The notes beneath the pieces were generated by a model that saw only the letters and a program-made list of their open reading frames with translations, did no database searches and was not told where the DNA came from. Below, piece by piece: positions 24,376-32,315 of a DNA stretch of 60,352 bases. Position numbers and translations under genes: made by a program. Numbering within the stretch: position 1 is the stretch's first letter; each line of letters opens with the position of its first letter. The stretch comes from Bacilli bacterium (GTDB lineage Bacteria; Bacillota_I; Bacilli_A; RF39; UBA660), in assembly GCA_017438635.1 (NCBI GenBank), contig JAFRUZ010000008.1:1-60352 (forward strand), given 5' to 3'.

Positions 24376-24384
24376 ATTATAACA
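24376..24384 (-). promoter_or_regulatory. Extended -10 promoter for the P-loop gene
   Basis: On the minus strand the bases read TGTTATAAT. The start is predicted near 24369, 16 nt before the ATG at 24353. Confidence 0.6.
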
Positions 24385-24412
24385 TAATAAGAATGATTTT
24401 TTTTATATTTTG

Positions 24413-24421
24413 TGTTATAAT
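24413..24421 (+). promoter_or_regulatory. Extended -10 promoter for the 24443 gene
   Basis: TGTTATAAT. The start is near 24428, 15 nt before ATG 24443, with GAGGTG between. It diverges from the minus-strand promoter about 30 bp away. Confidence 0.65.
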
Positions 24422-24442
24422 ACTCTGCATTGAGGTGTTAAT

Positions 24443-25282
24443 ATGTCACAAAATAAGTATAATAATCACACATTGTTTCAAATAGTTAAACATATGAAGT
24501 ATAATCCGTATTATGCTTTTTCTAAGTTGGAAGATTATTTATATGAGTATCATAATGATTATTATGCTTATACATATTATGTTAAATTATTAATAGATTT
24601 GGGTAATCTTGAAGAAGCAGAATCAATGATTAGTTTTTTAGAAACTACTTTTCCTAAACAAATTGAGGATAATTTAATTTTTGCTAAGGTTAGATTATTG
24701 ATGTTTACAGGTCGTTTTGAAGAGGCTTTTGATTTATATAATAATTATAAAGAAATGCTTGATTCCAATGGTTCTGCAATTATAGCAATAGAGACAATGT
24801 ATGAAAAAATGGTTAAAGACAATTTTTTCGAAGGGCCTTCAGGAAGTTATTTGCGTAATCAAATAGTAGATTATGATTATGATGCTTTTTTAAATCATAT
24901 TCAAAAACATACAGCAGACTATAATTCATCTCTTGATAAACCTAATCCAGTTATTTTTAGTCCTGATTTTCCACTTGATAAAGTGTTTGAGGAAATAAAT
25001 AAGATTATTCCTAATGATAAGTGTACTTATTTTAGTGTTTACTATAATTTTTATGTTTTTAAGTATGATGGAAACGGTAGAATAAACAATAAATTAGCAA
25101 ATTATTTTAGAGTTGTTACTCTTCATAATACTAATGAAATTATCACTATGTATCCTATGGATCATGGTGCATTGTTGCCATATATTGATCTTAATTATTT
25201 GAAAGAAGAAAAACCTTCAGTTAAGGTAATGAGTAGGGTAGATAAGTTTTATAAAAAATATGGTGATGTTTCTTATAAATAA
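24443..25282 (+). CDS. TPR-like protein of unknown function
   Basis: The 279-residue soluble protein has helical TPR-like hairpins over residues about 15-110 (YAYTYYVKLLIDLGNLEEAESMI, FAKVRLLMFTGRFEEAFDLY). A distinct C-terminal domain (about 150-279) has PNPVIFSPDFPLDKVFEEIN and YFRVVTLHNTNEIITMYPM. No membrane segment and no known domain beyond TPR is recognised. Confidence 0.55.
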   Translation: MSQNKYNNHTLFQIVKHMKYNPYYAFSKLEDYLYEYHNDYYAYTYYVKLLIDLGNLEEAESMISFLETTFPKQIEDNLIFAKVRLLMFTGRFEEAFDLYNNYKEMLDSNGSAIIAIETMYEKMVKDNFFEGPSGSYLRNQIVDYDYDAFLNHIQKHTADYNSSLDKPNPVIFSPDFPLDKVFEEINKIIPNDKCTYFSVYYNFYVFKYDGNGRINNKLANYFRVVTLHNTNEIITMYPMDHGALLPYIDLNYLKEEKPSVKVMSRVDKFYKKYGDVSYK

Positions 25283-25295
25283 AGTATTAAAACAT

Positions 25296-25324
25296 TTGAT
25301 TTATTGATTTTGATGTGTCATAAT
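25296..25324 (+). promoter_or_regulatory. Promoter of mscL
   Basis: TTGATT (25296-25301), 17-bp spacer, CATAAT (25319-25324). The start near 25331 is downstream of an in-frame codon at 25329, supporting ATG 25356. Confidence 0.6.
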
Positions 25325-25355
25325 ATAGGTGAAAATGTTTAGAGGAGGAAATAGA

Positions 25356-25796
25356 ATGGCAAAAAAAGTAGATAAGGAAAGTTTAAAAAAAGTGCGTGGT
25401 AAAGGTAAAGGATTAATTGGAGAATTCAAAGAATTTATTTTACGTGGTAATGTAATGGATATGGCTATTGGTGTTATTATAGGTGGTGCATTCTCTAGTT
25501 TAGTTACGGCATTAACTGATGACTTTATTAATCCACTTATCAATGGTATTGGTGGTGCTAAAGTGGGAGGCACTATTAAGATTTATGGTGGCCAAGCATT
25601 AAGATATGGTGATTTTATAACTGCTGTTATTAATTTCTTAATCATGGCACTTGTATTATTTTTCCTTTTAAAAGGTGCTAATAAGATAATGTCTGTTGGT
25701 AAGAAAAAGGAAGAAACAGTTGCAGAAATAGTTAAAACAGATGAAGTTCTACTACTTGAAGAAATTCGTGATTTGCTTAAGAAAAAGACAAAATAG
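25356..25796 (+). CDS. mscL: Large-conductance mechanosensitive channel
   Basis: The 146-residue protein has the MscL core FKEFILRGNVMDMAIGVIIGGAF (TM1), a periplasmic-side loop IYGGQALRYGDF and TM2 (FLIMALVLFFLLKGANKI). The C-terminal helix LLLEEIRDLLKK is conserved. The N-terminus has about 20 extra basic residues (MAKKVDKESLKKVRGKGKG). AGAGGAGG precedes ATG 25356. Confidence 0.95.
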   Translation: MAKKVDKESLKKVRGKGKGLIGEFKEFILRGNVMDMAIGVIIGGAFSSLVTALTDDFINPLINGIGGAKVGGTIKIYGGQALRYGDFITAVINFLIMALVLFFLLKGANKIMSVGKKKEETVAEIVKTDEVLLLEEIRDLLKKKTK

Positions 25797-25808
25797 TATT
25801 TGATTTTT

Positions 25809-25828
25809 AAAGGCCTAAGGCCTTTTTT
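25809..25828 (+). terminator. Terminator of mscL
   Basis: AAAGGCC / GGCCTTT, loop TAA, Ts to 25828. The next -35 starts two bases later. Confidence 0.88.
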
Positions 25829-25829
25829 A

Positions 25830-25858
25830 TTGACTTTTTTCGCGTTTTGTGCTATAAT
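25830..25858 (+). promoter_or_regulatory. Promoter of the Cys-rich protein gene
   Basis: TTGACT (25830-25835), 17-bp spacer and TATAAT (25853-25858) preceded by TGc: a consensus-like sigma-A promoter with extended -10. The start near 25865 excludes the in-frame codon at 25847. Confidence 0.85.
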
Positions 25859-25888
25859 TATGCAGTATTCAAAAAGGGGGAATTTTGG

Positions 25889-26359
25889 ATGAAAAATGAA
25901 TTTTTTGCTAAAAGAAATGCTGTGACTTCTATAAGTCGCGCTCAAGTAGTAAATGCTAAAGCTGAAGAAAGAGAATGCCATTTATGTGGTAACTGTCATA
26001 ATGTACAACCAAGTAAGTGTTCTAAAGTAGCAGATATTTATAAAAAGAATATTGCAGATTATGACTTTATTACTGATGGATATCAATCATTTGATGAATT
26101 TGGAGATTGTGATGTTCTTGTAGTAGAAAAATGTAATAATTATGTTCCAATGGCTGAACAAAAAAGAAGTAAAAAAGCATTACTGGAAGTTAAAAAGTTA
26201 AGAGAACAATTAGCTTGTAGTTACTTTGATGCTCCAACTCCTGAAGATGCTTATTTATTACAAGTTGAATTATATGAAAGAGGACATTTAAAGATTAATG
26301 AAAATGATCTTCCAAGTCAAAAGGTTATTAATATAATGAAGCAAAGAATTAGAAAATAG
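25889..26359 (+). CDS. Small cysteine-motif protein, 156 aa
   Basis: The protein begins MKNEFFAKRNAVTSISRAQ. CHLCGNCHNVQPSKCSK at about residues 33-49 could bind zinc (C-x2-C-x2-C...C). The rest is helical and charged (KKALLEVKKLREQLA). I recognise no family. A strong promoter and GGGGG before the start suggest high expression. Single-gene unit. Confidence 0.6.
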   Translation: MKNEFFAKRNAVTSISRAQVVNAKAEERECHLCGNCHNVQPSKCSKVADIYKKNIADYDFITDGYQSFDEFGDCDVLVVEKCNNYVPMAEQKRSKKALLEVKKLREQLACSYFDAPTPEDAYLLQVELYERGHLKINENDLPSQKVINIMKQRIRK

Positions 26360-26382
26360 TTGTATTCATACAACTATTTTTT
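26353..26382 (+). terminator. Terminator after the Cys-rich gene
   Basis: AAAATAGTTGTA (26353-26364) / TACAACTATTTT (26369-26380), loop TTCA. The TAG stop (26357-26359) is inside the stem. Confidence 0.88.
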
Positions 26383-26408
26383 GTTTTGTTTTCATATTAT
26401 TAGTTTTA

Positions 26409-26417
26409 TGGTATAAT
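26409..26417 (+). promoter_or_regulatory. Extended -10 promoter of the trpS leader
   Basis: TGGTATAAT. The start is predicted near 26424, giving a leader of about 98 nt before trpS, longer than most in this window. Confidence 0.7.
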
Positions 26418-26442
26418 GTTTTTCTAAGAGGAGATGTTTTTT

Positions 26443-26481
26443 ATGAACAACTTTACGAAACTCTGGTGCTATTTTTTATAA
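26443..26481 (+). CDS. trpS leader peptide (MNNFTKLWCYFL)
   Basis: A 12-codon ORF with its own AGAGGAG (about 9 nt upstream) encodes MNNFTKLWCYFL. It holds one Trp codon (TGG 26464-26466); the next codons (TGC TAT TTT TTA TAA) form the 5' arm of the downstream hairpin. A ribosome waiting at UGG would cover that arm. This is the classical logic of leader-peptide attenuation, here placed before the cognate tRNA synthetase. ATG 26434 is an in-frame alternative. Confidence 0.65.
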   Translation: MNNFTKLWCYFL

Positions 26482-26504
26482 AAGGGGTTATTTATAAAAA
26501 ATAG
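26469..26504 (+). promoter_or_regulatory. Regulatory hairpin of the trpS leader
   Basis: CTATTTTTTATAAA (26469-26482) pairs perfectly with TTTATAAAAAATAG (26491-26504), loop AGGGGTTA. No T-tract follows, so it is probably not a terminator; it ends a few nt before the trpS ribosome site AGAGGAG. TTTTTTAT occurs a second time at 26437-26444, so the 3' arm could pair alternatively near the leader-peptide start. Confidence 0.65.
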
Positions 26505-26521
26505 AGAAAGAGGAGAAAAAA

Positions 26522-27616
26522 ATGAAAAAAATTGAAAAAATAATATTAACTGGAGATAGGCCTACTGGTAAATTACATTTAGGTCATTATCTTGGTTCTT
26601 TAAAAAATAGAGTTAGATTGCAAAACTCTGGAGAGTATGATGAAATTTATATTGAAATAGCAGATACTCAAGCAATAACAGATAACTTTTTTAATATTGA
26701 AAAAGTAAGACAAAATGTTCTTGAAGTAACACTTGATTATTTAGCGTGTGGTATTGATCCAGAAAAGACTACTATATTTGTACAGTCACAAATACCTGAA
26801 CTTTATGAGCTTACTTCATATTATTTAAATCTAGTAACTTTATCTAGATTAAAAAGAAATCCTACTATTAAAGAGGAAATGAAACTAAGAGGATTTGAAA
26901 AGAGTCTTCCTATGGGATTTTTAACATATCCAGTAAGTCAAGCTGCTGATATAACACTTTTTGATGCTAGTGTTGTACCTGTAGGTGATGATCAAGCACC
27001 AATGATTGAACAAACAAAAGAAATAGTAAAATCATTTAATAATGCATATAAAGAAATTCTTGTTGATCCTAAAATGATGCTTCCTGATAATGAAGCATGT
27101 ACTAGACTTCCTGGACTTGATGGTAAGGCTAAGATGAGTAAATCTTTAGGTAATTGTATTTATTTATCTGATGAACCAGATGTAATCGAAAAGAAAGTTA
27201 TGAGTATGTATACAGATCCAGATCATATAAAAGTAGAAGATCCTGGTAAAGTAGAAGGAAATGTTGTATTTACTTATCTTGATGCTTTCTGCAGCGATGA
27301 ACATTTTGAAAAGTATTTACCAGAATATAAGAATTTAGATGAACTTAAAGACCGTTATAAAAAAGGTGGTCTTGGAGATGTTACTATTAAAAAATTCTTA
27401 AATAATATAATTCAAGAAGAATTAAAGCCTATTAGAGAAAGAAGAAAAGAATACGAAAAGAAAATACCTGAAGTTTATGATATACTTCTTAAAAGTACTG
27501 CTAAAGCACGTGAAAGAGCAAAAATGAAGATTGCTGAAGTTAGAGATGCTATGGGTATTAACTATTTTGATGATATTGATTTAATAAAATCTCAATCTAA
27601 TAAATATAATGAATAA
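26522..27616 (+). CDS. trpS: Tryptophan--tRNA ligase
   Basis: The 364-residue class I synthetase has the HIGH-like motif KLHLGHYLG and KMSKS (AKMSKSLGN). DRPTGKLHLGHY near the N-terminus and GDDQAP (tryptophan/ATP pocket) are typical. AGAGGAG precedes the ATG. Instead of a T-box it has a leader peptide with a Trp codon. Confidence 0.96.
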   Translation: MKKIEKIILTGDRPTGKLHLGHYLGSLKNRVRLQNSGEYDEIYIEIADTQAITDNFFNIEKVRQNVLEVTLDYLACGIDPEKTTIFVQSQIPELYELTSYYLNLVTLSRLKRNPTIKEEMKLRGFEKSLPMGFLTYPVSQAADITLFDASVVPVGDDQAPMIEQTKEIVKSFNNAYKEILVDPKMMLPDNEACTRLPGLDGKAKMSKSLGNCIYLSDEPDVIEKKVMSMYTDPDHIKVEDPGKVEGNVVFTYLDAFCSDEHFEKYLPEYKNLDELKDRYKKGGLGDVTIKKFLNNIIQEELKPIRERRKEYEKKIPEVYDILLKSTAKARERAKMKIAEVRDAMGINYFDDIDLIKSQSNKYNE

Positions 27617-27637
27617 GCTACTTACAGTAGCTTTTTT
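27614..27637 (+). terminator. Terminator of trpS
   Basis: AAGCTACT (27615-27622) / AGTAGCTT (27626-27633), loop TAC, Ts to 27637. The trpS stop TAA overlaps the first stem base. Confidence 0.88.
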
Positions 27638-27638
27638 A

Positions 27639-27647
27639 TGTTATAAT
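27639..27647 (+). promoter_or_regulatory. Extended -10 promoter for the 27666 gene
   Basis: TGTTATAAT one base after the T-tract. The start near 27654 leaves about 12 nt to the GTG. Confidence 0.65.
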
Positions 27648-27665
27648 TTTATTGGAGATGATAGT

Positions 27666-28181
27666 GTGAATAATAAAGTTATCATTGCAATAATAGCAGT
27701 TTTAGTGACTATTTTGGGTATAATTGGTGTTCGCAAATTACTTGAAAGTGATTATAATGATGATGAAATGTATACTGAAATAACTTATACTGTTCCTGAT
27801 TCTTTTGAATATGATGATAATTCTTATACTAAATATTATTCTTATTATATGGATTCTGGATATTGTAGCTTTTATATTGATGCTGATGATAAAGACTATT
27901 ATGATGGACTTAAAGATTGGTTTAATGAAAGGATAAGGTTTAGTTTAAATGATAAAGTTAGTGATCTAACAGAAGTGATTATCAATGGCAATAAAATGTT
28001 TTATATTGATAAGAAAGGCAAGTATGATACAGAATATTATTATGGTGTTGAATCTTCGAATCACTATTATTTGTTAATATATACTGTTTATGATAGGTCA
28101 AATGGTGATCGAAGTGATTATGGCACTAATATATGTGATACTGCAAGAGATGAAATAATAAAAACAGTTAATGTAAAGTAA
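27666..28181 (+). CDS. Membrane-anchored extracytoplasmic protein, 171 aa
   Basis: The protein has an N-terminal hydrophobic segment (MNNKVIIAIIAVLVTILGIIG) followed by an acidic, Tyr-rich outer domain (residues about 30-171). Function is unknown. The start is taken as GTG 27666 because GGAGATGAT ends 3 nt upstream and the predicted transcript begins near 27654, excluding codons further up. Confidence 0.6.
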   Translation: MNNKVIIAIIAVLVTILGIIGVRKLLESDYNDDEMYTEITYTVPDSFEYDDNSYTKYYSYYMDSGYCSFYIDADDKDYYDGLKDWFNERIRFSLNDKVSDLTEVIINGNKMFYIDKKGKYDTEYYYGVESSNHYYLLIYTVYDRSNGDRSDYGTNICDTARDEIIKTVNVK

Positions 28182-28193
28182 AAAATAATATTT

Positions 28194-28220
28194 TTAGCAC
28201 TCTCTATTGACAAGTGCTAA
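28194..28220 (+). promoter_or_regulatory. CIRCE operator (HrcA site)
   Basis: TTAGCACTC (28194-28202), nine bases and AAGTGCTAA (28212-28220) match the CIRCE consensus TTAGCACTC-N9-GAGTGCTAA with one mismatch. It overlaps the -35, so HrcA would block the promoter until heat shock. Confidence 0.92.
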
Positions 28221-28234
28221 TTTTTGAGTATAAT
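28207..28234 (+). promoter_or_regulatory. Promoter of hsp20
   Basis: TTGACA (28207-28212) inside CIRCE, 16-bp spacer, TATAAT (28229-28234). Confidence 0.88.
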
Positions 28235-28258
28235 AGTAATTGTAAGGAGGAATGAATT

Positions 28259-28645
28259 ATGAATTTAATACCTAGAAATTTCTTTTTAGATGATTTCTTT
28301 GATGATTTTGGGAAAGTTAGAACTAATGATTTCAAATGTGATATCTATGAGGAAGGAAATAACTATGTAGTAGAAATGGACGTTCCTGGATATAGTAAAG
28401 ATGAAATAGATATCGATGTAGAAAAAGGATATTTAACAATAAGTGCTGAACACAGTGCTGAAAGAAATGAAGAAGATAAAAACTATATTAGAAAAGAAAG
28501 AGTTTATGGCTCTACAAAAAGACAATTCTATGTTGGAGATGTAGATGAAAACTCTATTAAAGCTAATTTTAGTGATGGTGTATTAAAAGTTATCGTTCCT
28601 AAACAAGAAGAAATCTCTAGTAAGAAAAAAATTGAAATTGAATAG
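28259..28645 (+). CDS. Small heat-shock protein, Hsp20 family
   Basis: The 128-residue protein has an alpha-crystallin domain (residues about 25-120): YVVEMDVPGYSKDEIDIDVEKGYLTISAEH and the closing FSDGVLKVIVPK. It is an ATP-independent holdase. TAAGGAGG precedes the start. It stands alone behind a CIRCE promoter. Confidence 0.93.
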   Translation: MNLIPRNFFLDDFFDDFGKVRTNDFKCDIYEEGNNYVVEMDVPGYSKDEIDIDVEKGYLTISAEHSAERNEEDKNYIRKERVYGSTKRQFYVGDVDENSIKANFSDGVLKVIVPKQEEISSKKKIEIE

Positions 28646-28647
28646 TA

Positions 28648-28672
28648 AAAAGCATCTTTTGATGCTTTTTTT
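28648..28672 (+). terminator. Terminator of hsp20
   Basis: AAAAGCATC / GATGCTTTT, loop TTTT, Ts to 28672. Confidence 0.9.
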
Positions 28673-28673
28673 G

Positions 28674-28682
28674 TGTTATAAT
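28674..28682 (+). promoter_or_regulatory. Extended -10 promoter for the CDF gene
   Basis: TGTTATAAT one base after the hsp20 terminator. The start is near 28689. Confidence 0.65.
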
Positions 28683-28706
28683 TTATTTGGATAAGGGTGT
28701 GATAAA

Positions 28707-29582
28707 TTGAAAACAGATAAGAATATTTTAATAGCTTTTCTTTTGAATATTTTCTTTTCATTATTTGAATTAATTGGTGGTTTAATAATAGGAAGTGTTG
28801 CTATTATTTCTGATTCACTTCATGATTTTGGGGATGCTTTAAGTATTGGAATAGCTTATATTCTTGAAAAGAAGAGTATGAAAAAGCCTGATGATAAATA
28901 TACATATGGCTATATAAAATACTCAGTTATGGGAAGTATTATTACTACTGTAATATTAATAACAGGTTCGTTGTTTGTGGTATATGAATCTGTTAAGAGA
29001 TTTTTCCATCCTGTAGCAATAAATTATAATGGCATGATTTTAATGGCTATTTTCGGAGTAATAGTAAATACTATTGCAGGATATAAAACTAAAGATGGAG
29101 ATTCTATAAATCAAAAAGCTGTTAATATACATATGCTTGAAGATGTGCTTGGTTGGATAGTTGTATTAATAGGTTCAATTTTAATGAAGTTTACTGATAT
29201 TTCAGTTATAGATTCAATTCTTTCTATATGTGTTGCAGTATTTATACTATTTGTCTCTATACGTAATATGAAAGCTGTTTTTGATATATTTTTAGAGAAA
29301 ACTCCAGATAGTATTAATATTGATGAAGTAAAAGAACATCTATTAAATATTAAAGGAATTGAAAATGTTCATCATATCCATATTAGAACGATTGATGGAT
29401 ATAGTAATTTTGCTACTTTACATGCAGTTGTAAAGAAGTATGATTATGAAATAAAAGATAAAGTAAAAAAAGAATTAAAGAAATTTGGAATAAGTCACTC
29501 TACAGTAGAAATAGAACTTGAAGATGAAGATTGTAACGATGAAAAATGCCATGTGGATCATGGTAAAGTTCATCATCATTAG
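28707..29582 (+). CDS. Cation diffusion facilitator (zinc-type efflux transporter)
   Basis: The 291-residue protein has six TM segments. The transport-site motifs SVAIISDSLHDFGDA (TM2, S-x2-D...H-D-x2-D) and NIHMLEDVLGW (TM5, H...D) are the zinc-type pattern. A cytoplasmic domain and a His/Asp-rich tail (HVDHGKVHHH) follow. It probably exports Zn(II) or similar. The start is TTG 28707 with GGGTGTGAT upstream; no ATG is closer in frame. Confidence 0.88.
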   Translation: MKTDKNILIAFLLNIFFSLFELIGGLIIGSVAIISDSLHDFGDALSIGIAYILEKKSMKKPDDKYTYGYIKYSVMGSIITTVILITGSLFVVYESVKRFFHPVAINYNGMILMAIFGVIVNTIAGYKTKDGDSINQKAVNIHMLEDVLGWIVVLIGSILMKFTDISVIDSILSICVAVFILFVSIRNMKAVFDIFLEKTPDSINIDEVKEHLLNIKGIENVHHIHIRTIDGYSNFATLHAVVKKYDYEIKDKVKKELKKFGISHSTVEIELEDEDCNDEKCHVDHGKVHHH

Positions 29583-29592
29583 GGAGGTATTT

Positions 29593-29958
29593 ATGAAAAA
29601 AATAGTATTATTTTTAGTGATTTTGTTAGTTTTGTGTGGATGTAGTAAAGAGAATATGGCCAAGGTAGAAGATGTTACTTGTAATGAGGAAAAAGAAATT
29701 TTAAAAGATAGCACTGCTATGTTAATAGATGTTAGATCAAAGGAAGAATTTGATGAAGGACATTTAAAAAATGCTATTAATATAGCATATGATCAAATAG
29801 TTAGTGTTTTAGACACATATGGAACTATTGATTTTAATACACCGATAGTAGTTTATTGTAAAAGTGGTGCAAGAAGTAGTGCAGCTGCTGAAGCTTTATT
29901 AAAAGCAGGGTACAAGAAAATATATAATTTGGGAGCTATGTCTAATTGTGAAGGATAA
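29593..29958 (+). CDS. Rhodanese-domain lipoprotein
   Basis: The 121-residue precursor has a lipoprotein signal peptide with lipobox LCGC (Cys16 modified). A rhodanese domain follows: MLIDVRSKEEFDEGHLKNAINI and active-site loop YCKSGARSSAAA with Cys. It likely handles sulfur or redox groups at the outer membrane face. GGGAGG precedes ATG 29593, 10 nt after the CDF stop; the two are probably co-transcribed. Confidence 0.9.
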   Translation: MKKIVLFLVILLVLCGCSKENMAKVEDVTCNEEKEILKDSTAMLIDVRSKEEFDEGHLKNAINIAYDQIVSVLDTYGTIDFNTPIVVYCKSGARSSAAAEALLKAGYKKIYNLGAMSNCEG

Positions 29959-29982
29959 TTATGTTAATAATTATCTTTTTTT
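29954..29982 (+). terminator. Terminator after the rhodanese gene
   Basis: GATAATTAT / ATAATTATC, loop GTTA, seven Ts. The TAA stop (29956-29958) lies in the stem. Confidence 0.87.
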
Positions 29983-29983
29983 G

Positions 29984-29992
29984 TGATATAAT
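29984..29992 (+). promoter_or_regulatory. Extended -10 promoter for the PlsC–ligase operon
   Basis: TGATATAAT one base after the T-tract. The start is near 29999, 18 nt before ATG 30017. Confidence 0.65.
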
Positions 29993-30016
29993 TGTTATAT
30001 AAAAATAGAGGAAATT

Positions 30017-30583
30017 ATGAAAGAATCAAAGTTTTATAGAGTAATAAGACCATTAGTAAATGCATTTATTAGTGTATTTATCCATCCAAAATATATAGGA
30101 TTATCTAATATACCTAAGGATGGTTCTTATGTTTTAGCAGGTAATCATATAAGTATACTTGATCCTCTTCTAGTTATGAGTTCTACTAAAAGAAGTATTC
30201 ATTTTTTAGCAAAAGATGAACTTTGGAAAGGATTTAAGAAGATTATTTTTGCTAATTTAGGACTTATTCCTGTTAATAGGAGAGAGAAGGATAATTTTGC
30301 TCTTAAAGAGGCTGAAAAGTATCTTTTTGAAGGTAAAGTGATAGGAATTTTTCCTGAGGGAACTACAAATAAGAAAAATGAACTTCTTTCTTTTAAAGTA
30401 GGGGCTGTTAAAATGGCTTATGACACTAATACAAAAATTGTTCCTTTTGCTATTAAAGGTAGATATGGTTTTTTTAGAAAAATAAGTATTTCATTTGGGA
30501 AACCTATTTATGTAAAAAGTAATAATTTTAAAGAAGAAAGTGTAAAACTTAGAAATATAATTACAAAAATGAAGGAGGGATAA
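30017..30583 (+). CDS. Lysophospholipid acyltransferase (PlsC family), copy 1
   Basis: The 188-residue enzyme shows the H-x4-D catalytic motif in AGNHISILDP, and EGTT (FPEGTTNKKNE) in place of EGTR. PVNRREK is the third block. It acylates lysophosphatidate or a similar acceptor at the membrane. The acyl-CoA/ACP ligase gene starts 1 nt after its stop. Confidence 0.85.
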   Translation: MKESKFYRVIRPLVNAFISVFIHPKYIGLSNIPKDGSYVLAGNHISILDPLLVMSSTKRSIHFLAKDELWKGFKKIIFANLGLIPVNRREKDNFALKEAEKYLFEGKVIGIFPEGTTNKKNELLSFKVGAVKMAYDTNTKIVPFAIKGRYGFFRKISISFGKPIYVKSNNFKEESVKLRNIITKMKEG

Positions 30584-30584
30584 A

Positions 30585-32315
30585 ATGTCTATATTTGACA
30601 TATTTACTGTAAAGAAGAAAATACCGGCACCTTGGAAGAAATATTATACAAAAAAAAATTTGAGATATAAAATACCAGATATTACTATGTATGATCAGGT
30701 AGCTGAGAGTGCTTTAGCTTATCCTAGAAATGTTGCAATACAGTATATGGGGAAAAAAATAAATTATATGTCTTTTTTAAAAAAGATTAATATATGTGCA
30801 AATGGTTTTAATGAGTTAGGAGTTAAAAAAGGGGATATAGTTACAATCCTTTTGCCTAATGTTCCAGAAGCACTTATTAGTTTATATGCTCTTAATAAGC
30901 TTGGAGCAATTGCTAATATGACGCATCCTTTATCTGCCGAAGAGGAAATTAAACAGACATTAGAGTCTACTAAAAGTAAATATTTAATAATTTATGATGC
31001 TCAATATGATAAAATTAAAAGTTTTATTAAAGATACTAGTGTTAAAAGAGTAATTTTTGTATCTCCCGGTGATTCTTTGAATTTTATTAAGGGATTTATT
31101 TATGATGTTAGTCAACTTACTAAATTTGAGCATCATCCAAAAGATAGATTATATATTAATTGGAAAAGGTTTATGTTGGGATCAAAATTTGTAAAAGGAG
31201 TGTCTCCTCTTAAACTTGGTAAAAATACTCCTGCTGTAATTATTCACTCTGGGGGTACTAGTGGAACTCCAAAAAATGTAGTTATTCAAAACAGAGCCTT
31301 TATTTTTGCAGCAAAGGGTGAAGAAATTGATTTAATTAGACTTAATCAAGGTGATTCTGCTCTTGCAATAATGCCTAATTTTCATGGATTTGGTCTTTCT
31401 GTTTTAATGCATACACCTCTTGCTTTAGGGTGTTCTACAATACTAGTTCCTAAATTTGATGCTAAGAAATTTGATGTTTTATTTAATAAAACTAAACCAA
31501 CATGTGTTTTAGGTGTTCCTACACTTTTTGAGGCTCTTATTAATTCTAATAATGTAAAAAACTTAGATTTATCATTTTTAAAGTATGTCATTTCTGGTGG
31601 TGATTTATTACCAAAGAATTTAGAAGATGAAATTAATGAATATTTGGAAAAACATAATTCTACTGCTAGAATTACTCAAGGATATGGACTTAGTGAAGCG
31701 CTTGCTTGTGTTACTATGGCTCATGATGATGTAAATAAATCAGGTTCTGTCGGTATCCCTCTAGCGGGTAATTATATAAAAATAATTGATGATGAAAGAA
31801 AAATAGTTCCATACGGAGAAACTGGAGAAATAGTAATAAATAGCAAAGCTTTAATGATGGGTTATTTAGATAATGAAAAGGAAACTAACGAAGTATTACA
31901 AATACATGATGATGGTCATGTTTGGCTTCATACTGGTGATCTTGGTTATATGGATGAAGATGGTTTCTTATTTTATAAAGGTAGAATAAAAAGAATGATC
32001 ATTACTAGTGGTTATAATGTTTATCCTTCTCACGTAGAAGAAGTTATAGAAAAGCATCCTGCAGTTCTACAATGTAGTGTAATTGGTGTTCCACATCCAT
32101 ACAAGCAACAAGTTCCTAAGGCTTTTGTAGTTTTAAAAGAAGGAAATCATGGTCTTCTAGTTAAACAAGAATTGAAAGCATATTGTAAGAAAAATCTTGC
32201 TAAATATATGATCCCGTATGAAATAGTAATTAGAAAACAACTTCCTAAAACTAAACTTGGTAAAGTTGATTTTAAGGTATTACAAAACGACGCTGGTGAA
32301 GATGAATATGAATAA
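30585..32315 (+). CDS. AMP-forming acyl-CoA/acyl-ACP ligase (ANL family)
   Basis: The 576-residue enzyme activates a carboxylate (probably fatty acid) with ATP. Family motifs are HSGGTSGTPKNVVI (A3), GYGLSEALACVT (A5), WLHTGDLGYMDEDGFLFYKGR (A7/A8) and the C-terminal catalytic Lys in PKTKLGKVDF. It sits between two PlsC genes, so its acyl product probably feeds phospholipid or lipid acylation. A short N-terminal extension (PAPWKKYYTKKN) precedes the domain. Confidence 0.85.
   Translation: MSIFDIFTVKKKIPAPWKKYYTKKNLRYKIPDITMYDQVAESALAYPRNVAIQYMGKKINYMSFLKKINICANGFNELGVKKGDIVTILLPNVPEALISLYALNKLGAIANMTHPLSAEEEIKQTLESTKSKYLIIYDAQYDKIKSFIKDTSVKRVIFVSPGDSLNFIKGFIYDVSQLTKFEHHPKDRLYINWKRFMLGSKFVKGVSPLKLGKNTPAVIIHSGGTSGTPKNVVIQNRAFIFAAKGEEIDLIRLNQGDSALAIMPNFHGFGLSVLMHTPLALGCSTILVPKFDAKKFDVLFNKTKPTCVLGVPTLFEALINSNNVKNLDLSFLKYVISGGDLLPKNLEDEINEYLEKHNSTARITQGYGLSEALACVTMAHDDVNKSGSVGIPLAGNYIKIIDDERKIVPYGETGEIVINSKALMMGYLDNEKETNEVLQIHDDGHVWLHTGDLGYMDEDGFLFYKGRIKRMIITSGYNVYPSHVEEVIEKHPAVLQCSVIGVPHPYKQQVPKAFVVLKEGNHGLLVKQELKAYCKKNLAKYMIPYEIVIRKQLPKTKLGKVDFKVLQNDAGEDEYE

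Noticed and set aside
26469-26504. trpS leader hairpin as an intrinsic terminator or T-box
   Set aside because: No T-run follows the hairpin and no GGTGGTACC-type T-box sequence is present.
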